Positions 37,728-47,800 of a DNA stretch of 64,000 nucleotides are shown here, piece by piece. Both the position numbers and the translations under genes were made by a program. Location of the stretch: the NCBI GenBank assembly GCA_023379935.1, contig JAMCPD010000024.1, forward strand, positions 53,325 to 117,324, in the 5' to 3' direction. The notes below the pieces were generated by a model that saw only the letters and a program-made list of their open reading frames with translations, did no database searches and was not told the DNA's origin. Source of the stretch: Actinomycetota bacterium (GTDB taxonomy: Bacteria > Actinomycetota > Acidimicrobiia > Acidimicrobiales > JAMCPD01). Within the stretch, counting starts at the first letter, position 1; every line of letters begins with the position of its first letter.

Positions 37728-38924
37728 ATGGAATTTCGACGTATAACAGGTTTGCCTCCCTATGTGTTTACCGTAATAGATCAACTCAAGATAGCAGAAC
37801 GCAAAAAGGGGAATGATGTAATAGATTTAGGCTTTGGTAACCCCGACCTTCCATCCCCTGCTGTTGCGGTAGATAAGCTGGCTGAGACGGCAAAAAATCC
37901 CCGTAACCATCGTTACTCCGCAAGCCGCGGTATACCTAAATTGCGTCAAGCCGTGAGCAACCTTTACTTATCACGTTTTGGTGTAGAATTGGATCCGGAT
38001 ACAGAGGTCGTTGCTACCATCGGTGCCAAAGAAGGGCTTTCTCATGTAATGTGGGTACTACTTGCTCCCGGTGATACAGCTTTAGTCCCTTCACCCTCTT
38101 ATCCGATTCATATCTATGCTCCATTATTTGCCGGGGCTGATGTACGTCGGGTGTCCTTGGAACTTGGTCCGGATTCTTTTGAGACCGGGGTGGGTTTTTT
38201 CACCAATTTAATGGAGGCTTGGGAATCAGCGTGGCCAAAACCGAGAGTCATAGTTATCTCTTTTCCTCATAATCCTACTACCGCATGTGTGGATTTGGAC
38301 TGGATGGCAAAACTGGTGAGTTTTGCACAAGAGCATAATGTTGTGTTGGTGCATGATTTTGCATATGCCGACATAGCATTTGACGGTTACAACCCTCCTT
38401 CCATCTTGCAAGTACCCGGAGCCAAAGACGTTTCCGTGGAACTTTACAGCCTGACCAAGTCTTTTTCAATGGCCGGCTGGCGTGTAGGTTTTATGGTTGG
38501 CAATGCTGAAATAGTGGCGGCGTTGACAAAGCTGAAAAGTTATCTTGACTACGGTACGTTTCAACCAATTCAAATAGCCGCTATCGTAGCCATGAACGAT
38601 GCCTCCGATTATCCTAAGTTGATAAATCAAACCTATCAGAGGCGTCGTGATGCACTTTGCGGAGGGCTTGAGCGAATCGGGTGGCATATACCTCCCCCCA
38701 AGGGGACTATGTTTGTTTGGGCACCAATACCAGATCCTTACAAAGAGATGGGATCTTTGGAGTTTGCCAAGTTCTTAGTATCCCAAGGAGAAGTAGCCGT
38801 CTCGCCCGGTATCGGGTTTGGCCCCGAAGGTGAAGACCACGTGCGGTTTGCACTGATTGAAAACGAACAACGTATAGCTCAGGCCATACGCAGTTTGAAG
38901 CGGGCCTTGAGAAAGCTGAACTAA
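37728..38924 (+). CDS. Class I aminotransferase, AlaC-like
   Basis: 398 residues of fold-type I aminotransferase, most like glutamate-pyruvate aminotransferase AlaC: '[23 protein letters not shown]', '[16 protein letters not shown]', '[39 protein letters not shown]', '[16 protein letters not shown]', PLP Lys in '[21 protein letters not shown]', and the terminal Arg segment '[16 protein letters not shown]'. Ten nt after the LLM gene, so probably in the same unit. Its end overlaps the convergent coiled-coil gene by 4 nt. Confidence 0.9.
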   Translation: MEFRRITGLPPYVFTVIDQLKIAERKKGNDVIDLGFGNPDLPSPAVAVDKLAETAKNPRNHRYSASRGIPKLRQAVSNLYLSRFGVELDPDTEVVATIGAKEGLSHVMWVLLAPGDTALVPSPSYPIHIYAPLFAGADVRRVSLELGPDSFETGVGFFTNLMEAWESAWPKPRVIVISFPHNPTTACVDLDWMAKLVSFAQEHNVVLVHDFAYADIAFDGYNPPSILQVPGAKDVSVELYSLTKSFSMAGWRVGFMVGNAEIVAALTKLKSYLDYGTFQPIQIAAIVAMNDASDYPKLINQTYQRRRDALCGGLERIGWHIPPPKGTMFVWAPIPDPYKEMGSLEFAKFLVSQGEVAVSPGIGFGPEGEDHVRFALIENEQRIAQAIRSLKRALRKLN

Positions 38925-39436
38925 AACTCGTTTGGGTCCGAAAAGTTGTCGCGTTGTTTTCTGTTTAAGGCAGCAACCTCATGGTTTAGGGAAGCTAAGT
39001 GTTGGTCTGTTTGTTGCGTCCACTTTATCAAGTGGTCTATTGCAGCGGCCATACGGTCAGTTGCCGCCACAACGGCAGTAAGGCTTATTGCCATTTTCTC
39101 GGCGACATTGCTGGACTTATCCATCTGGTTTATCATAGATCCCATCTGTTTTATTATGGATTGAAGTAAGGTGGGGGTCTGCTCAAGTGACTTGTTCAAT
39201 GCAGTTATCATGCGGGCGAACTGCCCCGGCATTTCAATCAGCTTGTCGGTTAGGAGGATCTGGCGCAAGGTTGGTATGTATTCCGGATGTTCTCTGAGCG
39301 AATTCAGTAGAGATTCTGTATCTATACTGCGCTTTGGTGCCCTGGTTCGCTTTTGAGCTTTGTTGGGATCCCCATTGTTCCCGTTACCTGCACTGTCTTC
39401 GTTACCTATACCGTTTTTGTTGTTTTCTTTATCCAT
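38921..39436 (-). CDS. Coiled-coil hypothetical protein
   Basis: 171 residues. A hydrophilic Asn/Gly/Lys-rich start (1-38) is followed by a helical segment '[20 protein letters not shown]' and heptad-like coiled coils to '[15 protein letters not shown]'. The segment around residues 43-78 matches the N-terminus of the protein at 63819. This resembles an N-terminal region that, as I recall it, often precedes coiled coils in bacterial DUF3782-type proteins. No enzyme domain follows here. Function unknown. Confidence 0.75.
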   Translation of the reverse strand: MDKENNKNGIGNEDSAGNGNNGDPNKAQKRTRAPKRSIDTESLLNSLREHPEYIPTLRQILLTDKLIEMPGQFARMITALNKSLEQTPTLLQSIIKQMGSMINQMDKSSNVAEKMAISLTAVVAATDRMAAAIDHLIKWTQQTDQHLASLNHEVAALNRKQRDNFSDPNEF

Positions 39437-39582
39437 TGTTATCTCTGTTTTCCATGTTATCTCTATTTTCTATTATGGGTACTGTCTAATAGTGGCAGGC
39501 AGTATGCCGTGGCTGTTGATACCGTAACACTTATTATTTGAAAGTCTACCATTTTCTTGCTTCTTAGCAATACGGTTTCGCC

Positions 39583-41124
39583 CTAAGACTGAAATTGATG
39601 AGGCAATGCCCAGTTTCTTGTGCGAGAAACCGCTTTCAACCAGCCCTGATAGTTGTTTTCAGCAGCTAGCGGTGAGATTTTTGGGCTAAACGAAGCGTCA
39701 AGTTTCCACAGTTCTTCCAACTCTTTTAGTGAGTTCCATATCCCCGCTGCAAGTCCTGCGAGTTGAGCAACCCCCAAAGCCGTGGTTTCAGTTTGAACAG
39801 GGCGAGCCACCTTTAGCTGGAGTTGGTCTGCTTGGAGTTGAAGTAAGAGATTCATAACAGATGCTCCACCGTCAACTCTTAGCTGCTCGATAGGTTGATC
39901 TGCCGCAGCGGACATAGCCTGGATTACGTCCTGGTTGGAGTAGATTATCGCATCTAGGGTTGCCCGTGCTATGTGCGCTCTTGTAGTCCCTTTTGAAATA
40001 CCGGTTATTACTCCTCTGGCATAAGGGTCCCACCAGGGACTGCCGATCCCTGTAAATGCAGGCACAAAATATACTCCTTTAGAATCCGGTACGCTTTTTA
40101 CCAGGGACTCCATCTGGTCGGTTTGGCTGATAAATCCAAGTTTATCGCGTAACCACTGTATCCCGGCTCCAGTGATGAAGATAGATCCTTCCAAACAATA
40201 GCATACGGGTTTGTTTTCAAGTTGCCACGCAATGGTATTGAGCAGTCCTTCTTTAGGCATCGGCAGCTTTTCCCCCAAGAACATTTCCACAAAACTTCCT
40301 GTACCGTAGGTGGTCTTAGCCATTCCGGGATGGAAGCAGGCTTGACCGAATAAAGCAGCGTGTTGATCACCAGCTATCGCCGTTATAGGAACACCGGCCA
40401 GAGATGAGGGGACTTGCGGCGCGGACAAACTTCCGAAATATCCTGATGACGGTCTTACTGTCGGCAGGCAGGATGGAGGTATATTAAACAGCTGAAGCAA
40501 CTCTTTTGACCAGCACAGGTTGTTTATGTCATACAACATTGTGCGACTTGCATTCGTAACATCCGTAGCATGTATTCCTCCTCGCTTTCCCCCTGTCAAG
40601 TTCCACAATATCCAGGTATCTACGGTACCGAACAACAAATTGGAGTTGGTCGACTGAGTGATGTTGTCTTGGTGCCGTTTGAGCAGCCACTCAAGTTTGG
40701 TGGCGGAAAAGTAAGGATCGCAGACGAGTCCGGTAATAGAACGGACTGTTGGCAAGTAGCCCAGGCGAACCAACTCATCACAGCGCTTGGCGGTGCGGCG
40801 ATCTTGCCACACTATGGCGTTGGCATAAGGATGTCCGGTCTTAGAGTCCCAAACCACTGTTGTTTCCCGTTGATTTGTTATACCGATGGCGGCGACCTTA
40901 TGGGCATTACCCAAGGATGCATCCAGTTTGGAAGCAACTTCACTCAGCACAGCCAAAGATTTATCCAGTATTTCGACCGCATCCTGTTCAACCAAACCAG
41001 GTTCTGGAAAGTACTGTGTAAGTTCCCTGTAGGCGGTTTCCAGCTGTAGGCAGTTTTTTGAAAAAGCTATAGCTCTGGTGCCGGTGGTTCCTACATCTAA
41101 GGCTATGATTACTTCAGACGACAT
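39583..41124 (-). CDS. glpK: Glycerol kinase
   Basis: FGGY-family kinase making glycerol-3-phosphate. 513 residues: 'IALDVGTTGTRAIAF', 'GITNQRETTVVWD', 'NAIVWQDRRTAKRCDEL', 'WILWNLTGGKRGGIHATDVTNASRTMLYDI', 'AIAGDQHAALFGQACFHPGMAKTTYGTGSF', 'RVDGGASVMNLLLQLQADQL', 'TTALGVAQLAGLAAG'. Same strand and 25 nt downstream of the GH5 gene, so possibly co-transcribed with it. That would link glycosidase products to glycerol or lipid use (inference). Confidence 0.95.
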   Translation of the reverse strand: MSSEVIIALDVGTTGTRAIAFSKNCLQLETAYRELTQYFPEPGLVEQDAVEILDKSLAVLSEVASKLDASLGNAHKVAAIGITNQRETTVVWDSKTGHPYANAIVWQDRRTAKRCDELVRLGYLPTVRSITGLVCDPYFSATKLEWLLKRHQDNITQSTNSNLLFGTVDTWILWNLTGGKRGGIHATDVTNASRTMLYDINNLCWSKELLQLFNIPPSCLPTVRPSSGYFGSLSAPQVPSSLAGVPITAIAGDQHAALFGQACFHPGMAKTTYGTGSFVEMFLGEKLPMPKEGLLNTIAWQLENKPVCYCLEGSIFITGAGIQWLRDKLGFISQTDQMESLVKSVPDSKGVYFVPAFTGIGSPWWDPYARGVITGISKGTTRAHIARATLDAIIYSNQDVIQAMSAAADQPIEQLRVDGGASVMNLLLQLQADQLQLKVARPVQTETTALGVAQLAGLAAGIWNSLKELEELWKLDASFSPKISPLAAENNYQGWLKAVSRTRNWALPHQFQS

Positions 41125-41149
41125 ATTTACATCAACGGTGTCTCATGGT

Positions 41150-42808
41150 TTAGCAGGGGGTTACCTTTACGGTTACCGTTTGTGCTGCAGGAATGTTGGC
41201 GATTGTCAGGTATGTCCCATTAGGCTTGGATGTTACCTTACCGCCTTCAACATAAGTACAGTAGCCACTCTTATAGTGTACAGATACAGGCACAAAGATA
41301 ACGGTAGGTGAAGTAGCGGAAGGATTGGACGTATAGCTCAGCTCAAAGTCGGAGTTGGTTTGGTTGAAGGACATGCTTGTAGGAATACCGGCAACCGCTT
41401 GTGCATATGTCTGATCCAATACTTTGTATTTTGGATAAAGCTTTCCGGAGGGGGATGCCAACGCTTCATCTTTTGAACCTGTCGGATCGTTGTAGTACTT
41501 CCAAGCCCAATATGTCCAACCGATCAAATACTGATCCGCCAAAGAGGTCATTCTGGCCAAGTCAACAGTATCCTTAGTTGCACCGAATTCGCTCATGAAC
41601 CACGCCGGACCTCCCGGTTGGGCCGGGGTTGCATCGAGTGGACGTTCTTTGAAGTGGTGTAGGAAAGTTTCTGCTTCAGGTGGACCGCATAAGGCATTGT
41701 TGTCAGGATTGCCGTTATTATCTCTGGCCGGACAGTAGTTATGAAAGTTTAAAACCAGGTTGGCAAAGTTCATCTTGCCTATGTAGTTTTCAAATGCAGT
41801 CCCTGTAAAAATGTCCGGTTCATAAAAGATCATATGGTTGGGATCAACGGAGCGTATCTGAGGTATGAGCCCCAAAGGTGGATCCCCGGGCGGACAAGAG
41901 GCACTGGCGGCGGTTGCGGCTATTGTACCAGCGTATGCCGTTCCGGTATAAAAGCACTCCAGCTGAGTATCAAAGGCTTGATGGGAGGCGGGTGAGGCCG
42001 ATAGAAGTAGATGGGAAAAGGGTTCATTGAAAAGGTCATATCCAAGCACCCAAGGGTTGTTCTTCAATCTTGAGGCTATTTCTGCCCAAACCCGGTCGTA
42101 GTTTCCCTGCAGGTTGCCAACGACATTGTTGTTCCAGAAATGACTGTAGGCCGCCCAAAGCGCCTTGGAGGTAATGTAGGCAGCCGACCAACGGTTCTTG
42201 GCGTGAAACCGAGGCAGTCCATTGGTGCAAAGAGCCCAGGATGGTGCGCCTTCTCCGCCAAAATACTGGCTGAATACGTCCTGGTGCATATCTATGAGTG
42301 AGTAAATGTGGTACTTGCCTAATAGATCTACAGTTTGTATCAGCTTGTTCACGTAGTTGTTGAGTACTGCCTGATTAAACTGATGTATGTGGTTGAACTT
42401 TCCCGGCGTAGTTGGCGAACATACCTGTTTGCTGTTGGGTTTTAGTGTTCCCGGCTCGGCACCTTCCCAGATTATTCCCACTCTTACCACGTTGAAACCC
42501 AAAGATGCTATTTCAGATGCATCTTGTGCATTGAAGTTGTAAGGTTTACCGGAAGCGGGATATACCACAAAAGGAGGATGTTTGTATACTGCGTTTACGC
42601 CATGCAGTATTATTACTCTATGGCTCGCATCATAAATAAACGGTCCTCCGGGGGAACTTAGGAAGCCGGCCGGCAGGTAAGGATTTGAGGAGGGGGGGCT
42701 AACAGGCTGCTTTCGAGATCCAACATGATTGGTCGCGTTTGTGCAAGAAGCAACTACAATCCCGATAACGCCAATTGAAAGCAGTAGTTTTATCAATCTT
42801 GAACTCAT
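41150..42808 (-). CDS. GH5 endoglycoceramidase-like lipoprotein (copy A)
   Basis: About 552 residues. The N-terminus is a lipoprotein signal ('IKLLLSIGVIGIVVASC', lipobox Cys about residue 22 from the ATG at 42808), predicting membrane anchoring. A catalytic (beta/alpha)8 domain with endoglycoceramidase-like blocks follows: 'HGVNAVYKHPPF', 'GFNVVRVGIIWEGAEPG', 'LIDMHQDVFSQYFGGEGAPSWAL', acid/base Glu in 'GYDLFNEPF', nucleophile Glu in 'AWFMSEFGAT'. A C-terminal beta domain ends in VTPC. The frame opens at a TTG (42841). The core is apparently identical in DNA to copy B. The natural substrate is unlikely to be ceramide in this setting; a glycolipid or glycoside is more probable. Confidence 0.9.
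   Translation of the reverse strand: MSSRLIKLLLSIGVIGIVVASCTNATNHVGSRKQPVSPPSSNPYLPAGFLSSPGGPFIYDASHRVIILHGVNAVYKHPPFVVYPASGKPYNFNAQDASEIASLGFNVVRVGIIWEGAEPGTLKPNSKQVCSPTTPGKFNHIHQFNQAVLNNYVNKLIQTVDLLGKYHIYSLIDMHQDVFSQYFGGEGAPSWALCTNGLPRFHAKNRWSAAYITSKALWAAYSHFWNNNVVGNLQGNYDRVWAEIASRLKNNPWVLGYDLFNEPFSHLLLSASPASHQAFDTQLECFYTGTAYAGTIAATAASASCPPGDPPLGLIPQIRSVDPNHMIFYEPDIFTGTAFENYIGKMNFANLVLNFHNYCPARDNNGNPDNNALCGPPEAETFLHHFKERPLDATPAQPGGPAWFMSEFGATKDTVDLARMTSLADQYLIGWTYWAWKYYNDPTGSKDEALASPSGKLYPKYKVLDQTYAQAVAGIPTSMSFNQTNSDFELSYTSNPSATSPTVIFVPVSVHYKSGYCTYVEGGKVTSKPNGTYLTIANIPAAQTVTVKVTPC
41157..42695. repeat. 1539-bp direct repeat, copy 1 (partner 42857-44395)
   Basis: Reading the two blocks side by side at a constant offset of 1700 bp, I found no difference from GGGGTTACC (41157/42857) to TGAGGAGGGG (42695/44395). 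Identity stops abruptly at both ends, inside the C-terminal and signal-peptide codons. Confidence 0.9.
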
Positions 42809-42834
42809 AGTTGTTGGAATTTTAGCATAATCGT

Positions 42835-44508
42835 CTAACAAGCGGCAGCAGTTTTAGGGGTTACCTTTACGGTTACCGTTTGTGCTGCAGGAATGTTGGC
42901 GATTGTCAGGTATGTCCCATTAGGCTTGGATGTTACCTTACCGCCTTCAACATAAGTACAGTAGCCACTCTTATAGTGTACAGATACAGGCACAAAGATA
43001 ACGGTAGGTGAAGTAGCGGAAGGATTGGACGTATAGCTCAGCTCAAAGTCGGAGTTGGTTTGGTTGAAGGACATGCTTGTAGGAATACCGGCAACCGCTT
43101 GTGCATATGTCTGATCCAATACTTTGTATTTTGGATAAAGCTTTCCGGAGGGGGATGCCAACGCTTCATCTTTTGAACCTGTCGGATCGTTGTAGTACTT
43201 CCAAGCCCAATATGTCCAACCGATCAAATACTGATCCGCCAAAGAGGTCATTCTGGCCAAGTCAACAGTATCCTTAGTTGCACCGAATTCGCTCATGAAC
43301 CACGCCGGACCTCCCGGTTGGGCCGGGGTTGCATCGAGTGGACGTTCTTTGAAGTGGTGTAGGAAAGTTTCTGCTTCAGGTGGACCGCATAAGGCATTGT
43401 TGTCAGGATTGCCGTTATTATCTCTGGCCGGACAGTAGTTATGAAAGTTTAAAACCAGGTTGGCAAAGTTCATCTTGCCTATGTAGTTTTCAAATGCAGT
43501 CCCTGTAAAAATGTCCGGTTCATAAAAGATCATATGGTTGGGATCAACGGAGCGTATCTGAGGTATGAGCCCCAAAGGTGGATCCCCGGGCGGACAAGAG
43601 GCACTGGCGGCGGTTGCGGCTATTGTACCAGCGTATGCCGTTCCGGTATAAAAGCACTCCAGCTGAGTATCAAAGGCTTGATGGGAGGCGGGTGAGGCCG
43701 ATAGAAGTAGATGGGAAAAGGGTTCATTGAAAAGGTCATATCCAAGCACCCAAGGGTTGTTCTTCAATCTTGAGGCTATTTCTGCCCAAACCCGGTCGTA
43801 GTTTCCCTGCAGGTTGCCAACGACATTGTTGTTCCAGAAATGACTGTAGGCCGCCCAAAGCGCCTTGGAGGTAATGTAGGCAGCCGACCAACGGTTCTTG
43901 GCGTGAAACCGAGGCAGTCCATTGGTGCAAAGAGCCCAGGATGGTGCGCCTTCTCCGCCAAAATACTGGCTGAATACGTCCTGGTGCATATCTATGAGTG
44001 AGTAAATGTGGTACTTGCCTAATAGATCTACAGTTTGTATCAGCTTGTTCACGTAGTTGTTGAGTACTGCCTGATTAAACTGATGTATGTGGTTGAACTT
44101 TCCCGGCGTAGTTGGCGAACATACCTGTTTGCTGTTGGGTTTTAGTGTTCCCGGCTCGGCACCTTCCCAGATTATTCCCACTCTTACCACGTTGAAACCC
44201 AAAGATGCTATTTCAGATGCATCTTGTGCATTGAAGTTGTAAGGTTTACCGGAAGCGGGATATACCACAAAAGGAGGATGTTTGTATACTGCGTTTACGC
44301 CATGCAGTATTATTACTCTATGGCTCGCATCATAAATAAACGGTCCTCCGGGGGAACTTAGGAAGCCGGCCGGCAGGTAAGGATTTGAGGAGGGGTCGGT
44401 AAACGAATTTTTCCGTATACTTTGTGCTGCGGTAGTTGAAAATAACGTGAGCAAAAGGGTGCCTATACCGAAGATTAACAATGGCAATCTCGGAAAGTTT
44501 GAACTCAT
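42835..44508 (-). CDS. GH5 endoglycoceramidase-like secreted enzyme (copy B)
   Basis: 557 residues, the same mature enzyme as copy A from 'SSNPYLPAGFLSSPGG' to 'VTVKVTP'. The N-terminus instead is a standard Sec signal ('LLIFGIGTLLLTLFSTTAAQS', no lipobox Cys), and the C-terminus reads KTAAAC. So A should be lipid-anchored and B released. A TATAAT lies 10 nt before the ATG, giving an almost leaderless start. Same orientation as copy A and glpK. Confidence 0.9.
   Translation of the reverse strand: MSSNFPRLPLLIFGIGTLLLTLFSTTAAQSIRKNSFTDPSSNPYLPAGFLSSPGGPFIYDASHRVIILHGVNAVYKHPPFVVYPASGKPYNFNAQDASEIASLGFNVVRVGIIWEGAEPGTLKPNSKQVCSPTTPGKFNHIHQFNQAVLNNYVNKLIQTVDLLGKYHIYSLIDMHQDVFSQYFGGEGAPSWALCTNGLPRFHAKNRWSAAYITSKALWAAYSHFWNNNVVGNLQGNYDRVWAEIASRLKNNPWVLGYDLFNEPFSHLLLSASPASHQAFDTQLECFYTGTAYAGTIAATAASASCPPGDPPLGLIPQIRSVDPNHMIFYEPDIFTGTAFENYIGKMNFANLVLNFHNYCPARDNNGNPDNNALCGPPEAETFLHHFKERPLDATPAQPGGPAWFMSEFGATKDTVDLARMTSLADQYLIGWTYWAWKYYNDPTGSKDEALASPSGKLYPKYKVLDQTYAQAVAGIPTSMSFNQTNSDFELSYTSNPSATSPTVIFVPVSVHYKSGYCTYVEGGKVTSKPNGTYLTIANIPAAQTVTVKVTPKTAAAC
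42857..44395. repeat. 1539-bp direct repeat, copy 2 (partner 41157-42695)
   Basis: Second copy of the block above, covering nearly all of the mature part of the second GH5 gene. Confidence 0.9.
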
Positions 44509-44635
44509 TATATACTGAATTATATATCGGACAATGAACAGGTTGGTGGAATGGTGGCAATAGACGGGGCAAGTATGGCATAATCGTCCGTTGACAAGGG
44601 TTTATAAAAGACTCATATTTTTAATTTTTTAATGC
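44509..44635. other. Divergent intergenic region, GH5 side
   Basis: Contains the TATAAT for GH5 copy B on the minus strand and AT-rich sequence toward the nrdJ promoter. No gene is seen. Confidence 0.4.
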
Positions 44636-44665
44636 TTGACACAGATGTAATTACAATGGTGTAAT
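44636..44665 (+). promoter_or_regulatory. nrdJ promoter with overlapping TGTAATTACA palindrome
   Basis: TTGACA (44636-44641) and TGTAAT (44660-44665) with an 18-bp spacer. The spacer contains the perfect palindrome TGTAATTACA (44646-44655), a plausible operator. Predicted transcription start about 44672, giving a leader of about 140 nt, unlike the leaderless genes elsewhere in the window. Confidence 0.55.
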
Positions 44666-44689
44666 TAATATACTAAATTTAAACAGTAG

Positions 44690-44752
44690 CTGAGCAAAAG
44701 CTGATTTATCAAAACTTTTTATCCGTTTTCGCCAAGATCAACTTTTGCTCAG
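44690..44752 (+). promoter_or_regulatory. 16-bp inverted repeat in the nrdJ leader
   Basis: CTGAGCAAAAGCTGAT (44690-44705) pairs with ATCAACTTTTGCTCAG (44737-44752), with one non-Watson-Crick position and a 31-nt loop. As RNA it forms a strong stem-loop ahead of the ribosome site. No terminator U-run follows and no cobalamin-riboswitch B12 box was recognised. Confidence 0.6.
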
Positions 44753-44811
44753 ATGATAATGTAGCAACAGATCACTAGATTAGTATTGACAGTATGGGAG
44801 GTCAACAACAG

Positions 44812-47800
44812 ATGAAAAATAGCCAAGCTGTAGCAGAAAAAGTTACAACAGCTACGGAGAAAACCAAGGACATGGCTAACGGTTATGTAGGAATAAAGCG
44901 GTATTTTACGAAAGAAGGTGTGCATCCCTATGATGAGGTGCGTTGGGAGATGCGCCAAGCGCTCATCGCCAATCATGTGACAGGGGAGGTGGCTTTTTGC
45001 CAAGACGGGGTAGAGGTCCCTTCTTTCTGGAGCCAAAATGCCACTAATATATTGGCATCCAAGTACTTCAGAGGGACTATGGCAACGCCCGAGCGTGAGT
45101 ACTCCTTACGCCAAGTCGTAGATAGAGTTGTAGACACAATTGCCTCTTGGGGCATGAAAGGCGGATACTTTATGGACGCGGACGCCTGCCAAGTTTTTTC
45201 AGATGAACTTAAGTACTTGATTATTCACCAATATGCCAGCTTCAACTCCCCTGTCTGGTTTAATATCGGGGTGCGAGGTGTCCCACAGCAAGCCGCGGCG
45301 TGTTTCATACTTTCTGTAGACGATACCATGGACTCCATTTTGAACTGGTATAAAGAAGAGGGGATTATCTTCAAGGGAGGATCTGGTGCCGGTGTAAATC
45401 TATCGGCTATAAGAAGCTCACGTGAACTCCTTACCGGCGGTGGAACAGCTTCCGGTCCAGTTTCTTTTATGAGGGGAGCTGATGCGTCGGCCGGAACGAT
45501 AAAATCAGGCGGAAAAACCAGGCGGGCAGCCAAGATGGTTGTGCTCAACATTGATCATCCCGATATAGAGGAGTTCATCTGGTGCAAAGCCAAAGAAGAG
45601 AAGAAAGCACAGGCTTTAGTTGCAGCCGGGTTTGATATGGGCGTAGATGGTGCCGATTCTTACTCGATTCAATACCAGAATGCCAACAACTCTGTTCGTG
45701 TAACCGATGAGTTCATGAAAGCGGTCATAGAAGACAGATCTTTTGCAACCCTGGCTCACTATCCGATAGTTGGCAGTGACGGCGTACCCAGTAATGGGGA
45801 GGCCAGTGACGGCGTACCCAGTGACGGCGTACCCAGCAATGGGGAGGCCAGTGACGGGGAGGCCAGCGGGAGACGGGTTGTAAAGACGTACAAAGCAAAA
45901 GAGCTGTTTAGGCAGGTTGCCGAAGCTGCTTGGGAGTGTGCTGACCCGGGATTACAGTATGACACGACTATCAATAACTGGCATACCTGTCCAAATGCAG
46001 GGCGAATTAATGCCAGCAATCCCTGCAGTGAATATCTGCATTTAGATAACAGTGCATGCAATCTCGCTAGCTTGAATTTGTTAAGGTTTTTACCGCAAGA
46101 CGATGTAGATGATGACGGGGGTGTTGTAGGGGGTGATGCTGTTGGTGACAATCCTTCCACTAATGCTGTTTTTGATGCCAGAGGGTTTAAACAAGCGGTG
46201 GAAACTGTTTTCACTGCGCAAGAAATACTTATTGACAACGCAGACTATCCTACTGAAAAAATTACCCAAAACGCTAAGAGATTTAGAGAGCTTGGACTTG
46301 GGTATGCCAATCTCGGTGCTTTACTTATGAGCCTCTCCCTTGGGTATGATTCGGATGATGGTCGTGCATATGCGGCAGCGATAACTGCACTTATGACTGG
46401 TCACGCATATGCGACTTCGGCAAGAATAGCAGCTCGCATGGGTCCGTTTGCCGGCTTTTCCGACAATGTTGAACCCATGTTAAATGTCTTGAAGATGCAC
46501 CGGCAGGCAGTATCGAAGATAGAGCCTGCCACCCCCCAACCTTGGAGCTATTTGCTTGATGAGGCACGCCAATCCTTTGATGTAGCAATAGAACTGGCAA
46601 AGAAGTATGGTGTTCGCAACTCCCAAGCCACTGTGCTGGCCCCTACGGGTACGATCAGTTTTCTGATGGACTGCGATACAACCGGCGTTGAACCTGATCT
46701 GGGGCTTGTTAAGGAGAAAAGACTGGTTGGAGGCGGAACTATGCGTATAGTCAATAAAAGTGTTGAAAGGGCGCTTAGTCGGCTTGCCTACACCAAGAAG
46801 CAAATTTCCGATATATGCACTTATATAAATGCTAATTCAAAGATAAAAGGAGCACCGCATATTTCCGACGAGCACAGGCGGGTATTCGCGTGCTCTATGG
46901 GTGAAGACGCTATTGATTATATGGGACATGTGAAGATGATGGCTGCGGTTCAGCCGTTTATATCAGGCGGCATTTCTAAGACTGTCAATATGCCGTCAAC
47001 TGCGACTGTAGAGGATGTTTACAACCTGTTTATATCCGGATGGCAGATGGGGCTAAAGGCGGTTGCCATTTACAGAGATGCTTCCAAGGTGGGTCAACCT
47101 CTTAGTATTGCACCGCGCAGTCCCGCAATATCTGCCGACCGACCGGTCTCGGATGAGGCCGATGTAGATAGTTTGGAGAATGCTATAAAACAAGATATAG
47201 TGGTGGTGAAACAGTCATTGCCAATCAGAGAACGGCTTCCCCGTACCAGGCTGTCAAAGACATTTGCCTTTAGGATTGCCGACTGTGAAGGGTATGTAAC
47301 TGTTGGTGAATATCCCGACGGGCGACCTGGTGAGGTATTCATGAAGGTATCCAAGCAGGGGTCCACCTTGGCGGGGATAATGGACGCTTTTTCTATAGCT
47401 GTTTCACTTGGGCTTCAACACGGTGTTCCGCTTGCCACCTTTGTCAAGAAGTACACGAATATGCGTTTTGAACCGGCTGGTATGTCTGATGACCCTGATT
47501 TACGCATTGCAACTTCATTGGTTGACTATATATTTAGACGTCTTGCGGTTGATTATTTAGAGTTTGATGTGAGAAAAGACCTTGGAGTACTGACAACAAA
47601 AGAGAGAATACAGCCGTCTCTACCCGGTATTGATGAGCAGACTATCGATATTTCCGGCTCCGTCTCCTCCGAACCATCTGCAACCGACACACCTTCCTCA
47701 AGATCTCCTGTCTCTGGCGTAGTCTCGCCCGGCATGTCGTCGTCTGTTCCTCCAAGTGTTGAAGTAATGGCAATGTCAGCACCCTTGTGTTATAACTGTG

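Noticed and set aside
41157..44395. Identical block as an insertion sequence or transposon
   Set aside because: It encodes only the GH5 enzyme, has no transposase, terminal inverted repeats or target duplications.
44640..44811. Cobalamin riboswitch upstream of nrdJ
   Set aside because: No B12-box or the conserved core could be found by reading the leader; only the long inverted repeat is present.
46391..46803. Antisense frames within nrdJ
   Set aside because: They lie wholly inside a well-conserved enzyme and show no ribosome sites or family features.
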